Assembly (NCBI RefSeq): GCF_002007235.1
Contig: NZ_MUHW01000012.1
Coordinates: 1-64,000 of the forward strand
DNA: 64,000 nt
DNA from: Oribacterium sp. C9
GTDB lineage: Bacteria; Bacillota; Clostridia; Lachnospirales; Lachnospiraceae
Direction: 5' to 3'
The notes below the pieces were generated by a model. It saw only the letters and a list, made by a program, of their open reading frames with translations. It ran no database searches and was not told the origin of the DNA. The position numbers and the translations under genes are program-made. Positions 17,407 through 26,820 of this stretch are shown piece after piece. Numbering within the stretch: position 1 is the stretch's first letter; every line of letters begins with the position of its first letter.

Positions 17407-18291
17407 TTATTCTCTTATGACTACAAACCCATCATTATCTTCTTCATATGTGTAAAGCTTTTCCGGATTCTTGATAAGCTCTTCTGCTCTTTTTTCAGTA
17501 TATAGTCCCTTTATATCCTTTACTATATCATGGAGAAGCGCCATAGCTTTATCGTAGCTCTCTTTATCTTTATTTCCCTTACGAAGATAGTATTCTGCCA
17601 CCTCAAGCTGCATTTCCTTACGATAGATAGCATTTGTGGCATACTGTATCTCTTCCTCAAGGTACTTTATATCCGCATTCTCCATGCCTTTTGCAGCTGC
17701 GATTCTGGCTTCATGCACCCTGATCTGCTGTGCAAGATTTTCTGCCAGCATTTTAGCTCTCTTCTCAGCAAGCTCCTTCAGGTGTTTCAGGTCTTCTATC
17801 TGAAATTCAGCAGCCTCAAAATCCCTTCTAAGGATCTGTAGATTGGCCTTCTGATTCACAATAAGAGCTGATGTAGTTAATGCATGTATCTTAAGTTCAT
17901 TTGGTTTCAGCTCCTTAATAGCATCCCATGCCCCATCAAGATCCCCCATCGCTTCCTTTGCATATGAGATCCAGTTCTGACCATTGGCATACTCTGCAAG
18001 ATCGTGCGGCACCTTTTCATTTACGGGTGCAAATGTCTCTAAAAAGCGTTTTGGATCAGCTTCAGCATAAAGAATCCCCTGAACCTGATTGAGCTTCTTA
18101 CTGGCAACGATGGCACCTACAAAACGGAAAACTATTATCCCTGCAAAGATAAACAATGCAAAAACAAAAATTGCCGTCTTATTCTCATTATTTAAAATAT
18201 TACCGCCAAAGTGTATCCACCCAAGCACAGCTCCAAGGACAGCTCCTACTGCCATCATGAGATTAGCCATCCATTTGTAATAAACTATCAT
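17407..18291 (-). CDS. membrane protein with cytoplasmic coiled-coil region, unknown function
   Basis: The 294-residue protein begins with two hydrophobic spans (about 8-28 and 38-62) and continues as a mostly helical, charged cytoplasmic domain. Within it, residues about 150-215 look coiled-coil (EAAEFQIEDLKHLKELAEKR, EARIAAAKG). The helical pattern may hold degenerate tetratricopeptide-like repeats. ATG at 18291 has GGGGGA upstream. It stands alone between the diguanylate cyclase and the 2HCT carrier. I do not recognise the family and give no function. Confidence 0.75.
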   Translation of the reverse strand: MIVYYKWMANLMMAVGAVLGAVLGWIHFGGNILNNENKTAIFVFALFIFAGIIVFRFVGAIVASKKLNQVQGILYAEADPKRFLETFAPVNEKVPHDLAEYANGQNWISYAKEAMGDLDGAWDAIKELKPNELKIHALTTSALIVNQKANLQILRRDFEAAEFQIEDLKHLKELAEKRAKMLAENLAQQIRVHEARIAAAKGMENADIKYLEEEIQYATNAIYRKEMQLEVAEYYLRKGNKDKESYDKAMALLHDIVKDIKGLYTEKRAEELIKNPEKLYTYEEDNDGFVVIRE

Positions 18292-18422
18292 TTAAACATC
18301 CCCCTGTTATTTTTATTTCACATAATACGCTGGATTATATCATATAAGGCTGTTCATTTCATCATCACTCTAATATCAGTATATTTCTTATAAAACAACA
18401 TATATAGAAGCCCACTCTTCCA

Positions 18423-18453
18423 TAAAAAAGAGACACCCGAAAGAGGGTGTCTC
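18423..18453 (-). terminator. terminator of the 2HCT carrier gene
   Basis: GAGACACCC (18430-18438) and GGGTGTCTC (18445-18453) form a perfect 9-bp stem with a six-base loop, followed by TTTTTT on the minus strand. Confidence 0.92.
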
Positions 18454-18551
18454 CAAAATAACAAAACCAGCTGCTTGTATAGTTTTGACAATATTTTATA
18501 TATCCATCATCCCTTGTGAATAATCCGGAGAACGTAAAAACGCTCTATGGA

Positions 18552-19889
18552 TTACAGCATGAATGAGAATACGAAAGATGCGATGATAAGAACTATACCA
18601 CCACCAAGACGTGATGAAAGCTGTGAGTATGCAATGAGATCCATACGATCTGCAGCACCCAGACAAGCAAGGTCACCGTTTCCACCTCTGTTAGCCATGC
18701 AAAGACCTGCTGTGATAGCTGTATCGATAGGATAGAAACCAACAAGGTATCCAACTGCACCTGAACCGATAACTGCACCAACAACGATCATAAGAGCCAT
18801 AAGGATGTTTGATGGAGATACTGCATTGAAAAGCTCGGCAAGATTGAAATCAGCGCCCATACCTACCATGATGATGATACCAAGCTGTCCTGAGAAGAAG
18901 CTCTGAAGTCTCTTGGCACCTGCACGTACTCTTGCAGGAATCTTACCTGTAGCGGCAAGGATAACTACGAAGATGATCATGTATGCATACTTATGAATAG
19001 CTGCGCCTGCAATCTTAGGAAGGAACTTTCCTGCCATAAGCTCACCAACTGAGAAACATGCAAATGCAAGAAGAAGAGCACCTGCAAGGTCAGTGTTATC
19101 TGTTGAAACCTTCTCATCATCTCTTACAAGATTCTCTGAACCACGGATAAGAGTCTTCTTATCACCTGTAAGAGCAGGAATCTTCTCACCAAGAGCATTA
19201 AGACCTGCTGATGCGATGATACAGAAAATGTTAGCGATTGTAAGAACGATGATTGCAAATGAATAGTAGTTTGCTGCTGCGTCGCCTGTTACCTGCTCAT
19301 AAATCTGAGAAAGAGGTACTGCACCGGCACCGTTTCCACCGCCCATGATAGGAAGTGTATACTTGATAAGTGTATCCTTAAAAGGAATTCCGAAGATAGC
19401 TCCTGTGATGCCGCCGAAGATAGTTGCAACAAGCAGACCACCGAGGATAGCAGGAATATAACCTGCAAATGACTTCAACAGGATATCTCTCTCGAGTGAA
19501 AGAACTGATCCACAGATCAGCATGATGATGAACAGCTCAAGGAAGTTAGCATCATCAGAAATGAAAGAATTGATAGCATCAAGTCCTGCCTCAGGAATGA
19601 GACCAAACTGCTTAAGGATAGCTACACCGAAGAATGTAAGAAGAAGACCGCCACCGATATATGTATTCCAGATAGGTATTCTCTCACCAAGCTCGTTAAA
19701 AATAACTGCGAGACCGAAGCAGATACCAAGTACTGAAGCCATGGTAGTAGCTGCGATCATCTTAGGACCATCGTCGCTTGCCTTTGTGATGTACATAGGC
19801 GCAAGTACGAGAATGATACAAATAACTGCCAGCCATGCAGGCTGACCGCCGAGCCAAAGCCCGGTTCTTGCGTGTTTGTTGTCTGCCAT
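18552..19889 (-). CDS. 2-hydroxycarboxylate transporter (CitS/MaeN type)
   Basis: The 445-residue sodium-dependent carrier family member has about eleven spans and both conserved reentrant-loop motifs: GGGNGAGAVPLS (near 183) and ANRGGNGDLACLGAA (near 405), the GGxG pairs that form the substrate site in CitS. Members import citrate, malate or lactate. It is the second carboxylate carrier in the window, unrelated to the CitMHS one. ATG 19889 is preceded by AAGGGGGA and a small hairpin. Confidence 0.92.
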   Translation of the reverse strand: MADNKHARTGLWLGGQPAWLAVICIILVLAPMYITKASDDGPKMIAATTMASVLGICFGLAVIFNELGERIPIWNTYIGGGLLLTFFGVAILKQFGLIPEAGLDAINSFISDDANFLELFIIMLICGSVLSLERDILLKSFAGYIPAILGGLLVATIFGGITGAIFGIPFKDTLIKYTLPIMGGGNGAGAVPLSQIYEQVTGDAAANYYSFAIIVLTIANIFCIIASAGLNALGEKIPALTGDKKTLIRGSENLVRDDEKVSTDNTDLAGALLLAFACFSVGELMAGKFLPKIAGAAIHKYAYMIIFVVILAATGKIPARVRAGAKRLQSFFSGQLGIIIMVGMGADFNLAELFNAVSPSNILMALMIVVGAVIGSGAVGYLVGFYPIDTAITAGLCMANRGGNGDLACLGAADRMDLIAYSQLSSRLGGGIVLIIASFVFSFML

Positions 19890-19913
19890 ATTAAAAAATC
19901 CCCCTTAAAAACT

Positions 19914-19933
19914 GAAGTGAAGCAGCTCACTTC
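19914..19933 (-). promoter_or_regulatory. leader hairpin ahead of the 2HCT gene
   Basis: GAAGTGA and TCACTTC form a 7-bp stem with a six-base loop just upstream of the ribosome binding site of the 2HCT gene. A further TTCCGG/CCGGAA dyad lies at about 19950-19967. Possible leader control; no known riboswitch fold is recognised. Confidence 0.35.
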
Positions 19934-19979
19934 TTTTTGAAATATGACGTTCCGGATAATTCCGGAAAAAATTTTGTCC

Positions 19980-20021
19980 ATATAAAAAAATGGACACGTA
20001 TTTATAATACGAGTCCATTTT
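19980..20021 (-). terminator. terminator of the HD-GYP gene
   Basis: AAAATGGAC (19987-19995) and GTCCATTTT (20013-20021) pair, with an inner CGTA/TACG extension; TTTTTTTAT follows on the minus strand. Confidence 0.88.
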
Positions 20022-20069
20022 AACATGATAAAATTTTTTTCTCAATCCTTCTTTATGCAAAAAATCATA

Positions 20070-21164
20070 TCAGACTATAACTATACCGGCACATTGCTTT
20101 GCGCTCAGATCATAAATATTGCCGGTTTCGATTCCCACAACAACCGGACGAAGCGATAATCCCTCATTTGCTCTTACTACTCTTGCTGTCTCACCATTAC
20201 TCAACTCTACAATTGAATCAACCGGATAAAGGATCAGAACTCTCATAAAACTCTGAAGTGCATTCTTGTCCAGCTCTTCGCTCATTGCCAGAAGCATCTC
20301 AACAGCTTCCCTTGGTGATTTACCCTTTTTGTATGGTCTTTCTGTTACCAGTGCATCAAAAATATCCGCAACAGTAAGTATCTTTGCATAAGGATGTATC
20401 TGCGAACCTATGAGTCCATGAGGATATCCGCTTCCATTCATCTTTTCATGATGCTGCAGTATACCTGCCTTTACATCAAATGGGATCTCCGTATCGGTAG
20501 CTACTATTTTATAACTCAAATAGCTGTGCTGCTTCATTACCTCAAACTCTTCAGGCGTAAGCCTCGCAGGCTTATTCAGGATCTCTCCAGGAATCTTCGT
20601 CTTTCCTATATCATGAAGAAGACCGGCCATTCCTATTTCGAATACCTCACGATCATTTCTTTTCTGTTCTCTTGCTATCATCATACTTATGGAAGCTACA
20701 TCAACACTATGCTTAAATGTATACTCATCACTGCATTTAAGTGTATTGATATTGATGGCAACTGCTCCGTTGTCAATTATGGCTTTCATAAGCTCTTCTG
20801 TTATCCAGTACGCCGTCTTTGCGACTTCAGAAGAATCAGGATTTTTATTTATGTATTCTATTCCCTTTGAGATCCTCTGTTTTACAGAATCCTCCAGAAT
20901 AACTGTAATAGGGTCATTTCTGCGAAATTCTCTGATTACATATTCCGCAGCCTTTGACATAGTATATGTTTTTTCAGTTTTATTTTCGAAGGTAGGATTA
21001 ACGAGAATTGTTCGGATGCCATATCCCGCAAGCTCATCGATAGCATATTGTGTAATCGCGGATCCACCCTCAACCAGATGACGTCCGTATCTGTCCTCTA
21101 TTGACTTACCGACTACCATTCCTTCTTTTACATTCTCTAAAGGAAGTTCAATAAATTTACCCAT
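20070..21164 (-). CDS. HD-GYP domain c-di-GMP phosphodiesterase
   Basis: The 364-residue protein has an N-terminal region of about 130 residues without transmembrane segments and an HD-GYP domain (about 135-315). The metal-binding HD pair is present in LLHDIGKTKIPG, with the following His in MKQHSYLSYKI, and the GYP signature in HHEKMNGSGYPHGL. The catalytic signature therefore looks intact, predicting c-di-GMP hydrolysis. A C-terminal tail of about 50 residues (ILYPVDSIVELSNGETARVV) is typical of this subgroup. It is divergent from the small chemoreceptor-like gene, suggesting a motility link. Confidence 0.92.
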   Translation of the reverse strand: MGKFIELPLENVKEGMVVGKSIEDRYGRHLVEGGSAITQYAIDELAGYGIRTILVNPTFENKTEKTYTMSKAAEYVIREFRRNDPITVILEDSVKQRISKGIEYINKNPDSSEVAKTAYWITEELMKAIIDNGAVAININTLKCSDEYTFKHSVDVASISMMIAREQKRNDREVFEIGMAGLLHDIGKTKIPGEILNKPARLTPEEFEVMKQHSYLSYKIVATDTEIPFDVKAGILQHHEKMNGSGYPHGLIGSQIHPYAKILTVADIFDALVTERPYKKGKSPREAVEMLLAMSEELDKNALQSFMRVLILYPVDSIVELSNGETARVVRANEGLSLRPVVVGIETGNIYDLSAKQCAGIVIV

Positions 21165-21316
21165 AGATGCTTTCCGCTACTCTAACTAATCTATATTTTA
21201 ACATGTATATCACTAGAAACTACTTTTATAATGGTTTTTTTAATTTTGTCAATACCTTTTATAAAATTAAATTTATAGCATTTAAATATAAAAATTCTCT
21301 AACCTTTGTTAATGCC

Positions 21317-21344
21317 TTATGAATTTACCCCAATAAGCCGAGTA
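21317..21344 (+). promoter_or_regulatory. weak sigma-28-like promoter candidate
   Basis: TTAT (21317-21320), 16 bases, GCCGAGTA (21337-21344), about 80 bases before the small chemoreceptor-like gene. The -10 deviates from GCCGATAA, so the call is tentative. Confidence 0.3.
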
Positions 21345-21425
21345 TTTATATAGTAATTATTGAACAATATAGTAGCTCTCGTGTCTGAATTAAGTATATT
21401 TTCTTTATATAAGGAGACATAAATT

Positions 21426-22085
21426 ATGAAAATCAACGAATTCTGTAACATGTCGGAACTCGAATCCATCATCAAGAGTTGGTCTGATCTTACCGGCTTG
21501 ACTGTTCAAATAAAAGATATCGAGGATGAATCCGGTTCTTCAGATTATTCAGCCGATGTCGCTTCACCTGCAGAGACCTATGAAGACGATTATGGTGAAG
21601 AAGCAACTGAAGAAGCACAAGGCAGGACTATCGATGTCGATATAAAATTGAACGACTCTGTGATCGGAAAGGCTGTAGTTACGGAATCATCTGATAATAC
21701 CGATATCAATACAACTGCTGCCACTAAGCTGCTTGGAGAACTGATCGACAGCTTTGTACTCTCCCAGTATTACAGCTATGCCAACGGTAATGTTCTATCG
21801 AATCTTGCTGAAGGTCTCAGTCAGACTGTAGGACTTGTCAAAGAGGTCATTACCAGCACAAACAACTTGAAAGATATCCAGAAACGTCAGAAGATCGTAG
21901 CTATCAACGCCAGCATAGAAGCTGCCCGAGTTGGACAGGCCGGTCGTGGTTTCGCTGTTGTTGCCGAAGAAGTAAAAAAACTTTCCGACGCAAGTTCAGA
22001 TGCCACAGGTAAAATTGAACGTGTTGTAAATAAGATTCAGAATATCGTAGCTACTCTTTCTCTTAATAAAAGCAATGAAGCTTAA
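21426..22085 (+). CDS. minimal soluble chemoreceptor-like protein
   Basis: The 219-residue protein has no transmembrane segment. Residues about 130-215 contain the conserved chemoreceptor hairpin tip, IVAINASIEAARVGQ then GRGFAVVAEEVKKL, the part that contacts CheW and CheA. The helices normally carrying methylation sites are almost absent. The N-terminal half (1-120) is acidic, interrupted by an Asp/Glu-rich linker (about 35-65), and resembles a small PAS/PocR-like ligand domain (SWSDLTGLTVQIKDIEDESG), but this assignment is weak. AAGGAG precedes the ATG. The next gene starts 7 bases after the stop, so the two are probably coupled. It could be a cytosolic receptor, or a modulator of arrays lacking adaptation. 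Confidence 0.8.
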   Translation: MKINEFCNMSELESIIKSWSDLTGLTVQIKDIEDESGSSDYSADVASPAETYEDDYGEEATEEAQGRTIDVDIKLNDSVIGKAVVTESSDNTDINTTAATKLLGELIDSFVLSQYYSYANGNVLSNLAEGLSQTVGLVKEVITSTNNLKDIQKRQKIVAINASIEAARVGQAGRGFAVVAEEVKKLSDASSDATGKIERVVNKIQNIVATLSLNKSNEA

Positions 22086-22092
22086 TTGAATT

Positions 22093-23151
22093 ATGAAAAA
22101 GAAACTTCTTATGTCGCTGGTCCTTATTGGAACAGCGACTACTATGCTATCATATCCGATACAGAGCTTTGCCGCTCCAGATGCTCAGGAAGAATCCGAA
22201 ACAGCCGAAGGAGAAAGCTCCCAGGAGGGAGAAGAGACCGTAGAAGGCGAAGGATCGGAATCGGAAGAATCTACAATCGAAGAAACAACTGAACCGCCTC
22301 CCGACAACTCCTACTATGTTATAGTCACCGGAGAAGAAGGAGCTAAGCTCTACCAGCAGCCGGCTTCAGACAGTTCCTTAAGTATCAACATTCCCATTCC
22401 CAAGAACACCATACTTCATGTTCTGGAGAACTCAACGGATGAGTCCGGTGTGAGCTGGGGATTTGTTAATTATGCAGACCTGAAAGATGGTTACGTAAAG
22501 CTGTCTGAGCTTTCCATGATCCAGGCAAAAACAGCCAAAGAAGTTGTGGAAGAAAAGTTCAACGGCAACTGGGGACAGGATTTCGTTACAGTAAACGGTT
22601 CTGGAACTCCTGTCTCATTCAATGCTCCCAGCGATGATGAACTTAAGGCCGCAGAGGAAAGCAATGCTGCCGAAGCGAAGAAAGGCAAAAAGCCCGCAGA
22701 AGCTGAATCTGAGGAGTCTACTGAAGTAGAAACCAATGAGGATGGTTCACCGGTTATCGAAGTCTATATGGAAACCAACGAAAACGGCGAAACTATTCCT
22801 GTAGAAACCGATGAAAACGGCAACATCATCGAAAAAGAATCCGAGACAGAAGCTGAGGAAGAAAAGAAATCCGGTGGCTTCTCCATCATATCTTTCCTGA
22901 TAGGATTTTTCTCAGTCATCCTTCTGGAAGTTATCGTAGCAGGTGCTATGCTACTTATCAGAAAGCTGAAGGCGAAGAAGAAATCAAAAGGAGAGGAAAC
23001 CATGCCGGATGGCAGCGAACCACCCAAGAAAAAAGGCTTTAAGCTTCCTATTCCGAAGATCAAGCTTCCTAAGATATCTCCACCAAAGATCAAACTTCCT
23101 AAGATCGGTGGAAAGAAAAAGAAAAAAGACGAAGACACAGAAAAAGAATAA
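22093..23151 (+). CDS. membrane protein with extracellular SH3-like domain and Lys/Pro-rich cytoplasmic tail
   Basis: The 352-residue protein has a signal peptide (1-28), a Glu-rich linker (about 30-68), and a bacterial SH3-like domain (about 72-142; GAKLYQQPASDSS, GFVNYADLKDGYVKLSEL). A second acidic linker, one transmembrane span (about 262-288) and a very basic cytoplasmic tail follow; the tail contains the repeat PKIKLPKI at least twice. SH3-like domains often bind peptidoglycan. The start lies 7 bases after the chemoreceptor-like gene with no clear ribosome binding site, so translation is probably coupled. The family of the whole protein is not recognised; a role linking the wall to the chemosensory system is speculation. 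Confidence 0.75.
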   Translation: MKKKLLMSLVLIGTATTMLSYPIQSFAAPDAQEESETAEGESSQEGEETVEGEGSESEESTIEETTEPPPDNSYYVIVTGEEGAKLYQQPASDSSLSINIPIPKNTILHVLENSTDESGVSWGFVNYADLKDGYVKLSELSMIQAKTAKEVVEEKFNGNWGQDFVTVNGSGTPVSFNAPSDDELKAAEESNAAEAKKGKKPAEAESEESTEVETNEDGSPVIEVYMETNENGETIPVETDENGNIIEKESETEAEEEKKSGGFSIISFLIGFFSVILLEVIVAGAMLLIRKLKAKKKSKGEETMPDGSEPPKKKGFKLPIPKIKLPKISPPKIKLPKIGGKKKKKDEDTEKE

Positions 23152-23155
23152 TTAT

Positions 23156-23195
23156 AAAGACTTCCGAGTAGCTAAATGCTCGGAAGTCTTTTACT
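23156..23195 (+). terminator. terminator of the chemoreceptor-like/SH3 operon
   Basis: AAAGACTTCCGAG (23156-23168) and CTCGGAAGTCTTT (23179-23191) form a perfect 13-bp stem followed by TACTTTT. Confidence 0.92.
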
Positions 23196-23220
23196 TTTGC
23201 AGTTTAATGGCACAAAAGGA

Positions 23221-23256
23221 CAACCGCCACGTTTTAGGGGAACGTTACGGCGGTTG
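23221..23256 (-). terminator. terminator-like hairpin after the large chemoreceptor gene
   Basis: CAACCGCC (23221-23228) and GGCGGTTG (23249-23256) pair, with inner CGTT/AACG; on the minus strand TCCTTTTG follows, a modest T-tract. Confidence 0.6.
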
Positions 23257-23330
23257 CCTTCACATTGGGGATGTTTATATAAAGTAGGGTCACTACCTCA
23301 TACCACTTCTACAATGACATATTGAATTGT

Positions 23331-25883
23331 TTAGTACTTATCTGAACCGTTTGGTGACGAATATTTCTTTAGTGATGCAGGATCCACATTGGTAAGATCC
23401 ATTCCATCCATATCCGATGGAACAAAACTGTCACCACCGGTAATAGGAGCATCATTCTTAGGCTTTGAAGCCTTTGCAGGTGCAGTTTTTGCTGCACTTG
23501 CTTTAGGTGCCGGCTTTGAAGAACTTACAGCTGAATCCGATTTTGAATTGTCTCTCGAGGATGTTGTTACTTTCTTTGGCACTGGAACATTGGCCTTCTT
23601 ATATGCCGAATCAGGAATATAGTCTACATTTGTATTCTCATCCGTCATCACAGGTGGCACATAATCCGCCTTTTTCTTCTTTGCACTATAGTTTGAAGCT
23701 ACACCCTTTAACTGGAACTTATTAACGAGATCATTAAGGATATTAGCCTGTCCGGATAGCTCTTCCGCTGCTGCCGCAGACTGCTGTGCAGTTGCAGAGT
23801 TTGTCTGTACAACAGAGGAGATCTGGTCGATACCTTCAGTTACCTGAGCAACACCCTTTGCCTGTTCACCGGATGCAACCGAAATTTCATCAACAAGATT
23901 TGTGATCTTTATTGATTTCTCAGTTACAGAATTAAGAGCCTCTGCTGTTTCTTCTGAGATACGTCCGCCTCGCTGAACCGCTTCAATAGTCTCTTCGATA
24001 AGGAGCGCTGTATTCTGCGCAGCTTCCTGTGACTTCTTGGCAAGATTTCCTACTTCGTCTGCAACTACCGCGAATCCCTTACCTGCAGAGCCTGCACGCG
24101 CCGCCTCGATGGCTGCGTTAAGTGAAAGAATATTGGTCTGGAATGCGATATCATCGATAGTCTTGATGATCTTAGAGATCTCATTGGATCTTTCAACGAT
24201 ATCCTCCATGGCAGCTGACATCTCTGCCATCTTAGCATTGGAGGTCTGTACAGCCTGCCCTGCTCCTGCTCCAAGATCCGAGGCTTCCTTAGCCTTGGAT
24301 GCAGTAACCTTTATCTTGTCGGAGATCTCATTCATGGTTGCAGAAAGCTCCTCAACTGATGAAGCCTGTTCTGTTGAACCCTGAGCAAGTGCCTGAGCGC
24401 CGTCAGATACCTGCTCTGCACCACTGGATACCTGTTCTGAAGACTGACGAATATCAAGCATGGTCTGGTTCAGCTGTTTGGTGATGGACTGCATTGATTC
24501 AAGAAGCGGTGCATAAGCTCCCACATAATTGCCATTGTCACTGAGATCAACAGTGAAATTACCTCTGCTGATCTCTCCCAGTTTGTCATGAAGATCTTCA
24601 ATGATATTCCGTATTCTGGTAACTACGCTTCCCAATCCATGGATAGCATTACCGATTTCATCCTGGCTGTGATAGTTGAGATCAACCTCGAAGTCACCTC
24701 TTGCCACGCTGTCAGCAACAGCACTGATCTTCTTAAGAGGAGCAAGATTCTTTTTGATAAGTCCATAGGTCAGAACAAACAGGATCACAACTATGATAAC
24801 TGTCGCTGCAATGATGGAATTTCTGATGGTATTTGATGCTGCATTATACTCTTTTACAGGAACCGCAGTCTGTACCCACCAGGTCTTCTTTCCCATCTTC
24901 AAAGGCTCATAGAAACGCTGTACCTTTCCTGAACTTGACGCAGTCGTAACATTAAACCTTCCGCCTTTATCTATCTCTGCCTTGATAGTTGCATATGCTT
25001 CTTCAGATACAGTATCCTTGAATTTCTTTCCTATAACATTTGTATGTGATGAATAAAGGATGGTTCCATTTTCATTGATAACGTTACTGTACATGGACGG
25101 AAATTCTTCATTATCCACATCGATGATTTTGAAAACATCTGAGTAAACGTCAATAAGGATAACACCCACAACTTCATCCGCTGCATTCTTAATAGGATAG
25201 AAAGCTGTAAACATATTTACGCCGTCAGAATCGGTATAAGTATCAGTAAATCCATTGGAACCTTCACTCTTTGCCCTGGTATAATACTCCGACTCCGAAT
25301 ATCTGTCATAAGTAAAGTTTTCAACTGTATGTGTCTCAACATCAGGCTTACTTATATAAGGAGCATATACCGGCTCACCGTCAAATGCTCCCGGATCCAT
25401 AAAGAATCCAACGCCGTAAATATCATCATTGGATGATACCGCCTGATACATCTGACTAAGAAGTACACTTTCTGCCTCAAAGCGGCTTGGTCTTACAGTA
25501 TTGCCTGTTATACGGCTCTTAAGACCCAAAGCAGTACCACTGACAGATGAAACTCCGGTAAATGAATCCGTCTGCCATACAGATGTGAAAGCATCATCTG
25601 CACCATCCTGTGCTTCATTCAGGATATTTATGGCTCCCTTAAGGCCATGATATATTTCATTTGTTCTGGTAAGAATTCCATCTATCTTCGCAACGTTTGA
25701 ATCTGAATACGCGTAAAACTCATCTTCCGCAAAAGCATTCAGCTTTTTGCCTGACAGAATGGATACGAATGTCGTAAGAACGACAAGACACGTCAATATA
25801 GCAGCACCTACGATCAGTGACAATCTCTGACTGAGCTGCATATCCTTCTTTACTGCATTTACACGATTATTTTTCTGTTTCAT
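23331..25883 (-). CDS. methyl-accepting chemotaxis protein with Cache sensor
   Basis: The 850-residue receptor has a first span at about 25-47, an extracellular double-Cache-like region (about 50-355), a second span (about 360-380), HAMP (about 383-437; [20 protein letters not shown]) and a long cytoplasmic signalling hairpin with the tip [18 protein letters not shown] then [15 protein letters not shown]. Gln/Glu-rich heptads around it provide methylation helices. The last hundred residues are a Lys/Ser/Ala/Pro-rich disordered tail without a CheR-tethering pentapeptide. The ligand is probably a small molecule such as an amino or carboxylic acid, not readable. A sigma-28-like promoter at 25935-25962 places it in the motility regulon. 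Confidence 0.94.
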   Translation of the reverse strand: MKQKNNRVNAVKKDMQLSQRLSLIVGAAILTCLVVLTTFVSILSGKKLNAFAEDEFYAYSDSNVAKIDGILTRTNEIYHGLKGAINILNEAQDGADDAFTSVWQTDSFTGVSSVSGTALGLKSRITGNTVRPSRFEAESVLLSQMYQAVSSNDDIYGVGFFMDPGAFDGEPVYAPYISKPDVETHTVENFTYDRYSESEYYTRAKSEGSNGFTDTYTDSDGVNMFTAFYPIKNAADEVVGVILIDVYSDVFKIIDVDNEEFPSMYSNVINENGTILYSSHTNVIGKKFKDTVSEEAYATIKAEIDKGGRFNVTTASSSGKVQRFYEPLKMGKKTWWVQTAVPVKEYNAASNTIRNSIIAATVIIVVILFVLTYGLIKKNLAPLKKISAVADSVARGDFEVDLNYHSQDEIGNAIHGLGSVVTRIRNIIEDLHDKLGEISRGNFTVDLSDNGNYVGAYAPLLESMQSITKQLNQTMLDIRQSSEQVSSGAEQVSDGAQALAQGSTEQASSVEELSATMNEISDKIKVTASKAKEASDLGAGAGQAVQTSNAKMAEMSAAMEDIVERSNEISKIIKTIDDIAFQTNILSLNAAIEAARAGSAGKGFAVVADEVGNLAKKSQEAAQNTALLIEETIEAVQRGGRISEETAEALNSVTEKSIKITNLVDEISVASGEQAKGVAQVTEGIDQISSVVQTNSATAQQSAAAAEELSGQANILNDLVNKFQLKGVASNYSAKKKKADYVPPVMTDENTNVDYIPDSAYKKANVPVPKKVTTSSRDNSKSDSAVSSSKPAPKASAAKTAPAKASKPKNDAPITGGDSFVPSDMDGMDLTNVDPASLKKYSSPNGSDKY

Positions 25884-25934
25884 CTTTACTACGCCTCACT
25901 TATTGATATTTCGCGCACCTGTTACATAAACTTC

Positions 25935-25962
25935 ATATCGGCGTTTAGATAAACCATTATAA
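25935..25962 (-). promoter_or_regulatory. sigma-28 promoter of the chemoreceptor gene
   Basis: On the minus strand GCCGATAT (25935-25942), identical to the Bacillus SigD -10, is preceded at 15 bases by TATA and at 16 bases by TTAT. Confidence 0.65.
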
Positions 25963-26110
25963 GAACAAAAAATCTTTTTTAGTTTTTTTGAAGTTTTAAG
26001 TTTCCACCATATATCTCAGTTTTATTAAAGAAGAAACTCTGCTATCGTATAAATAAAATAAAAATCATATAGCAGTGGCACTTTCGAATAAAAATTTCAT
26101 CTCAATCACT

Positions 26111-26137
26111 TATAAATAAACATTCCACTGTCGACAA
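26111..26137 (+). promoter_or_regulatory. possible sigma-28 promoter of flgB-che
   Basis: TATA (26111-26114), 15 bases, GTCGACAA (26130-26137). The spacing matches the other sites but the -10 has one deviation from CGATAA. Confidence 0.4.
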
Positions 26138-26261
26138 ATAACTATGACAAGTTGATGAATACCATCATCAGCATAACATGTAACGAACCGGTAACCGAAA
26201 AGTATCATATTCAGAAGGATCTGAATCCATCAGAGCGACGGAACGTCGATAAGGAGTCGTT

Positions 26262-26651
26262 ATGCTTAATCTATATGGAAATGGTGTCAATCTGACAGAG
26301 CGCACCCTGGACTATCTTTGGGGTAGACAGAACGTCACCATAAACAACATTGCCAATGTCGATACCCCGGGGTTCAAATCAAAGTACGTTACTTTTGAGA
26401 ACTTCCTGGCAAAGAACATTCGAGCGGCCCAGCTTAAGTCCGCCACAGGCAAAAGTGTTGAACGAGCCATACAAAGCTCATTTGCAACAGTTCACACAAC
26501 GACAAACGAATCCACCCGTCTTGACGGAAACAATGTTGATATGGACCAGGAACAGATCGAACTGGTAAAAACTACCTATGAATATCAGATGATGGTTCAG
26601 TCCATAACCCATGATTTTTCCCGTTTAAGCGAATCGGTAAAAACCTTCTAA
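26262..26651 (+). CDS. flgB: flagellar basal-body rod protein FlgB
   Basis: The 129-residue protein matches FlgB, a proximal rod subunit: NVTINNIANVDTPGFKSKYV (residues 24-43) is the conserved rod/hook N-terminal motif and MVQSITHDFSRLSESVKTF closes the C-terminal helix. Length is normal. AAGGAG lies five bases upstream of the ATG. Unusually, flgC and fliE do not follow; cheA does, after 169 bases. It could be the organism's only flgB relocated from the flgBC-fliE group, or an extra copy. Confidence 0.9.
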   Translation: MLNLYGNGVNLTERTLDYLWGRQNVTINNIANVDTPGFKSKYVTFENFLAKNIRAAQLKSATGKSVERAIQSSFATVHTTTNESTRLDGNNVDMDQEQIELVKTTYEYQMMVQSITHDFSRLSESVKTF

Positions 26652-26820
26652 GGTTTTATATCTGTTGCATTTGGTTTTTGTTCATGATATCCTGTTGCAG
26701 CTGATTTTTAGAATTACATGGAGTAATCACGTTTTTCCTTAGATTGCTCTTATTTTCAAATTTTTATTGACGAAATAGCTTGTAGTGTTGAAATTGTAAA
26801 TTAAAGGTGGTACAGAACAT

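Larger units (their letters stand above)
25884..26261. promoter_or_regulatory. divergent control region between chemoreceptor and flgB-che genes
   Basis: The 378-base gap holds no gene. It carries the sigma-28-like sites listed separately, an ATTCAG/CTGAAT dyad near 26208-26226 and a short CGACG/CGTCG dyad overlapping the flgB ribosome binding site (about 26236-26248). Confidence 0.5.

Noticed and set aside
19890-20069. Riboswitch in the long leader of the 2HCT gene
   Set aside because: Only simple hairpins are visible, one of which is the terminator of the preceding gene; no known riboswitch core is recognisable.
23009-23287. Open frame overlapping the end of the SH3-like gene and the terminator
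   Set aside because: It runs through the intrinsic terminator at 23156-23195 and overlaps a better gene in another frame.
26246-26258. GTCGATAAGG just before flgB as a sigma-28 -10
   Set aside because: No TTAT/TAAA box at 15-16 bases upstream, and the AAGGAG part is the ribosome binding site of flgB.
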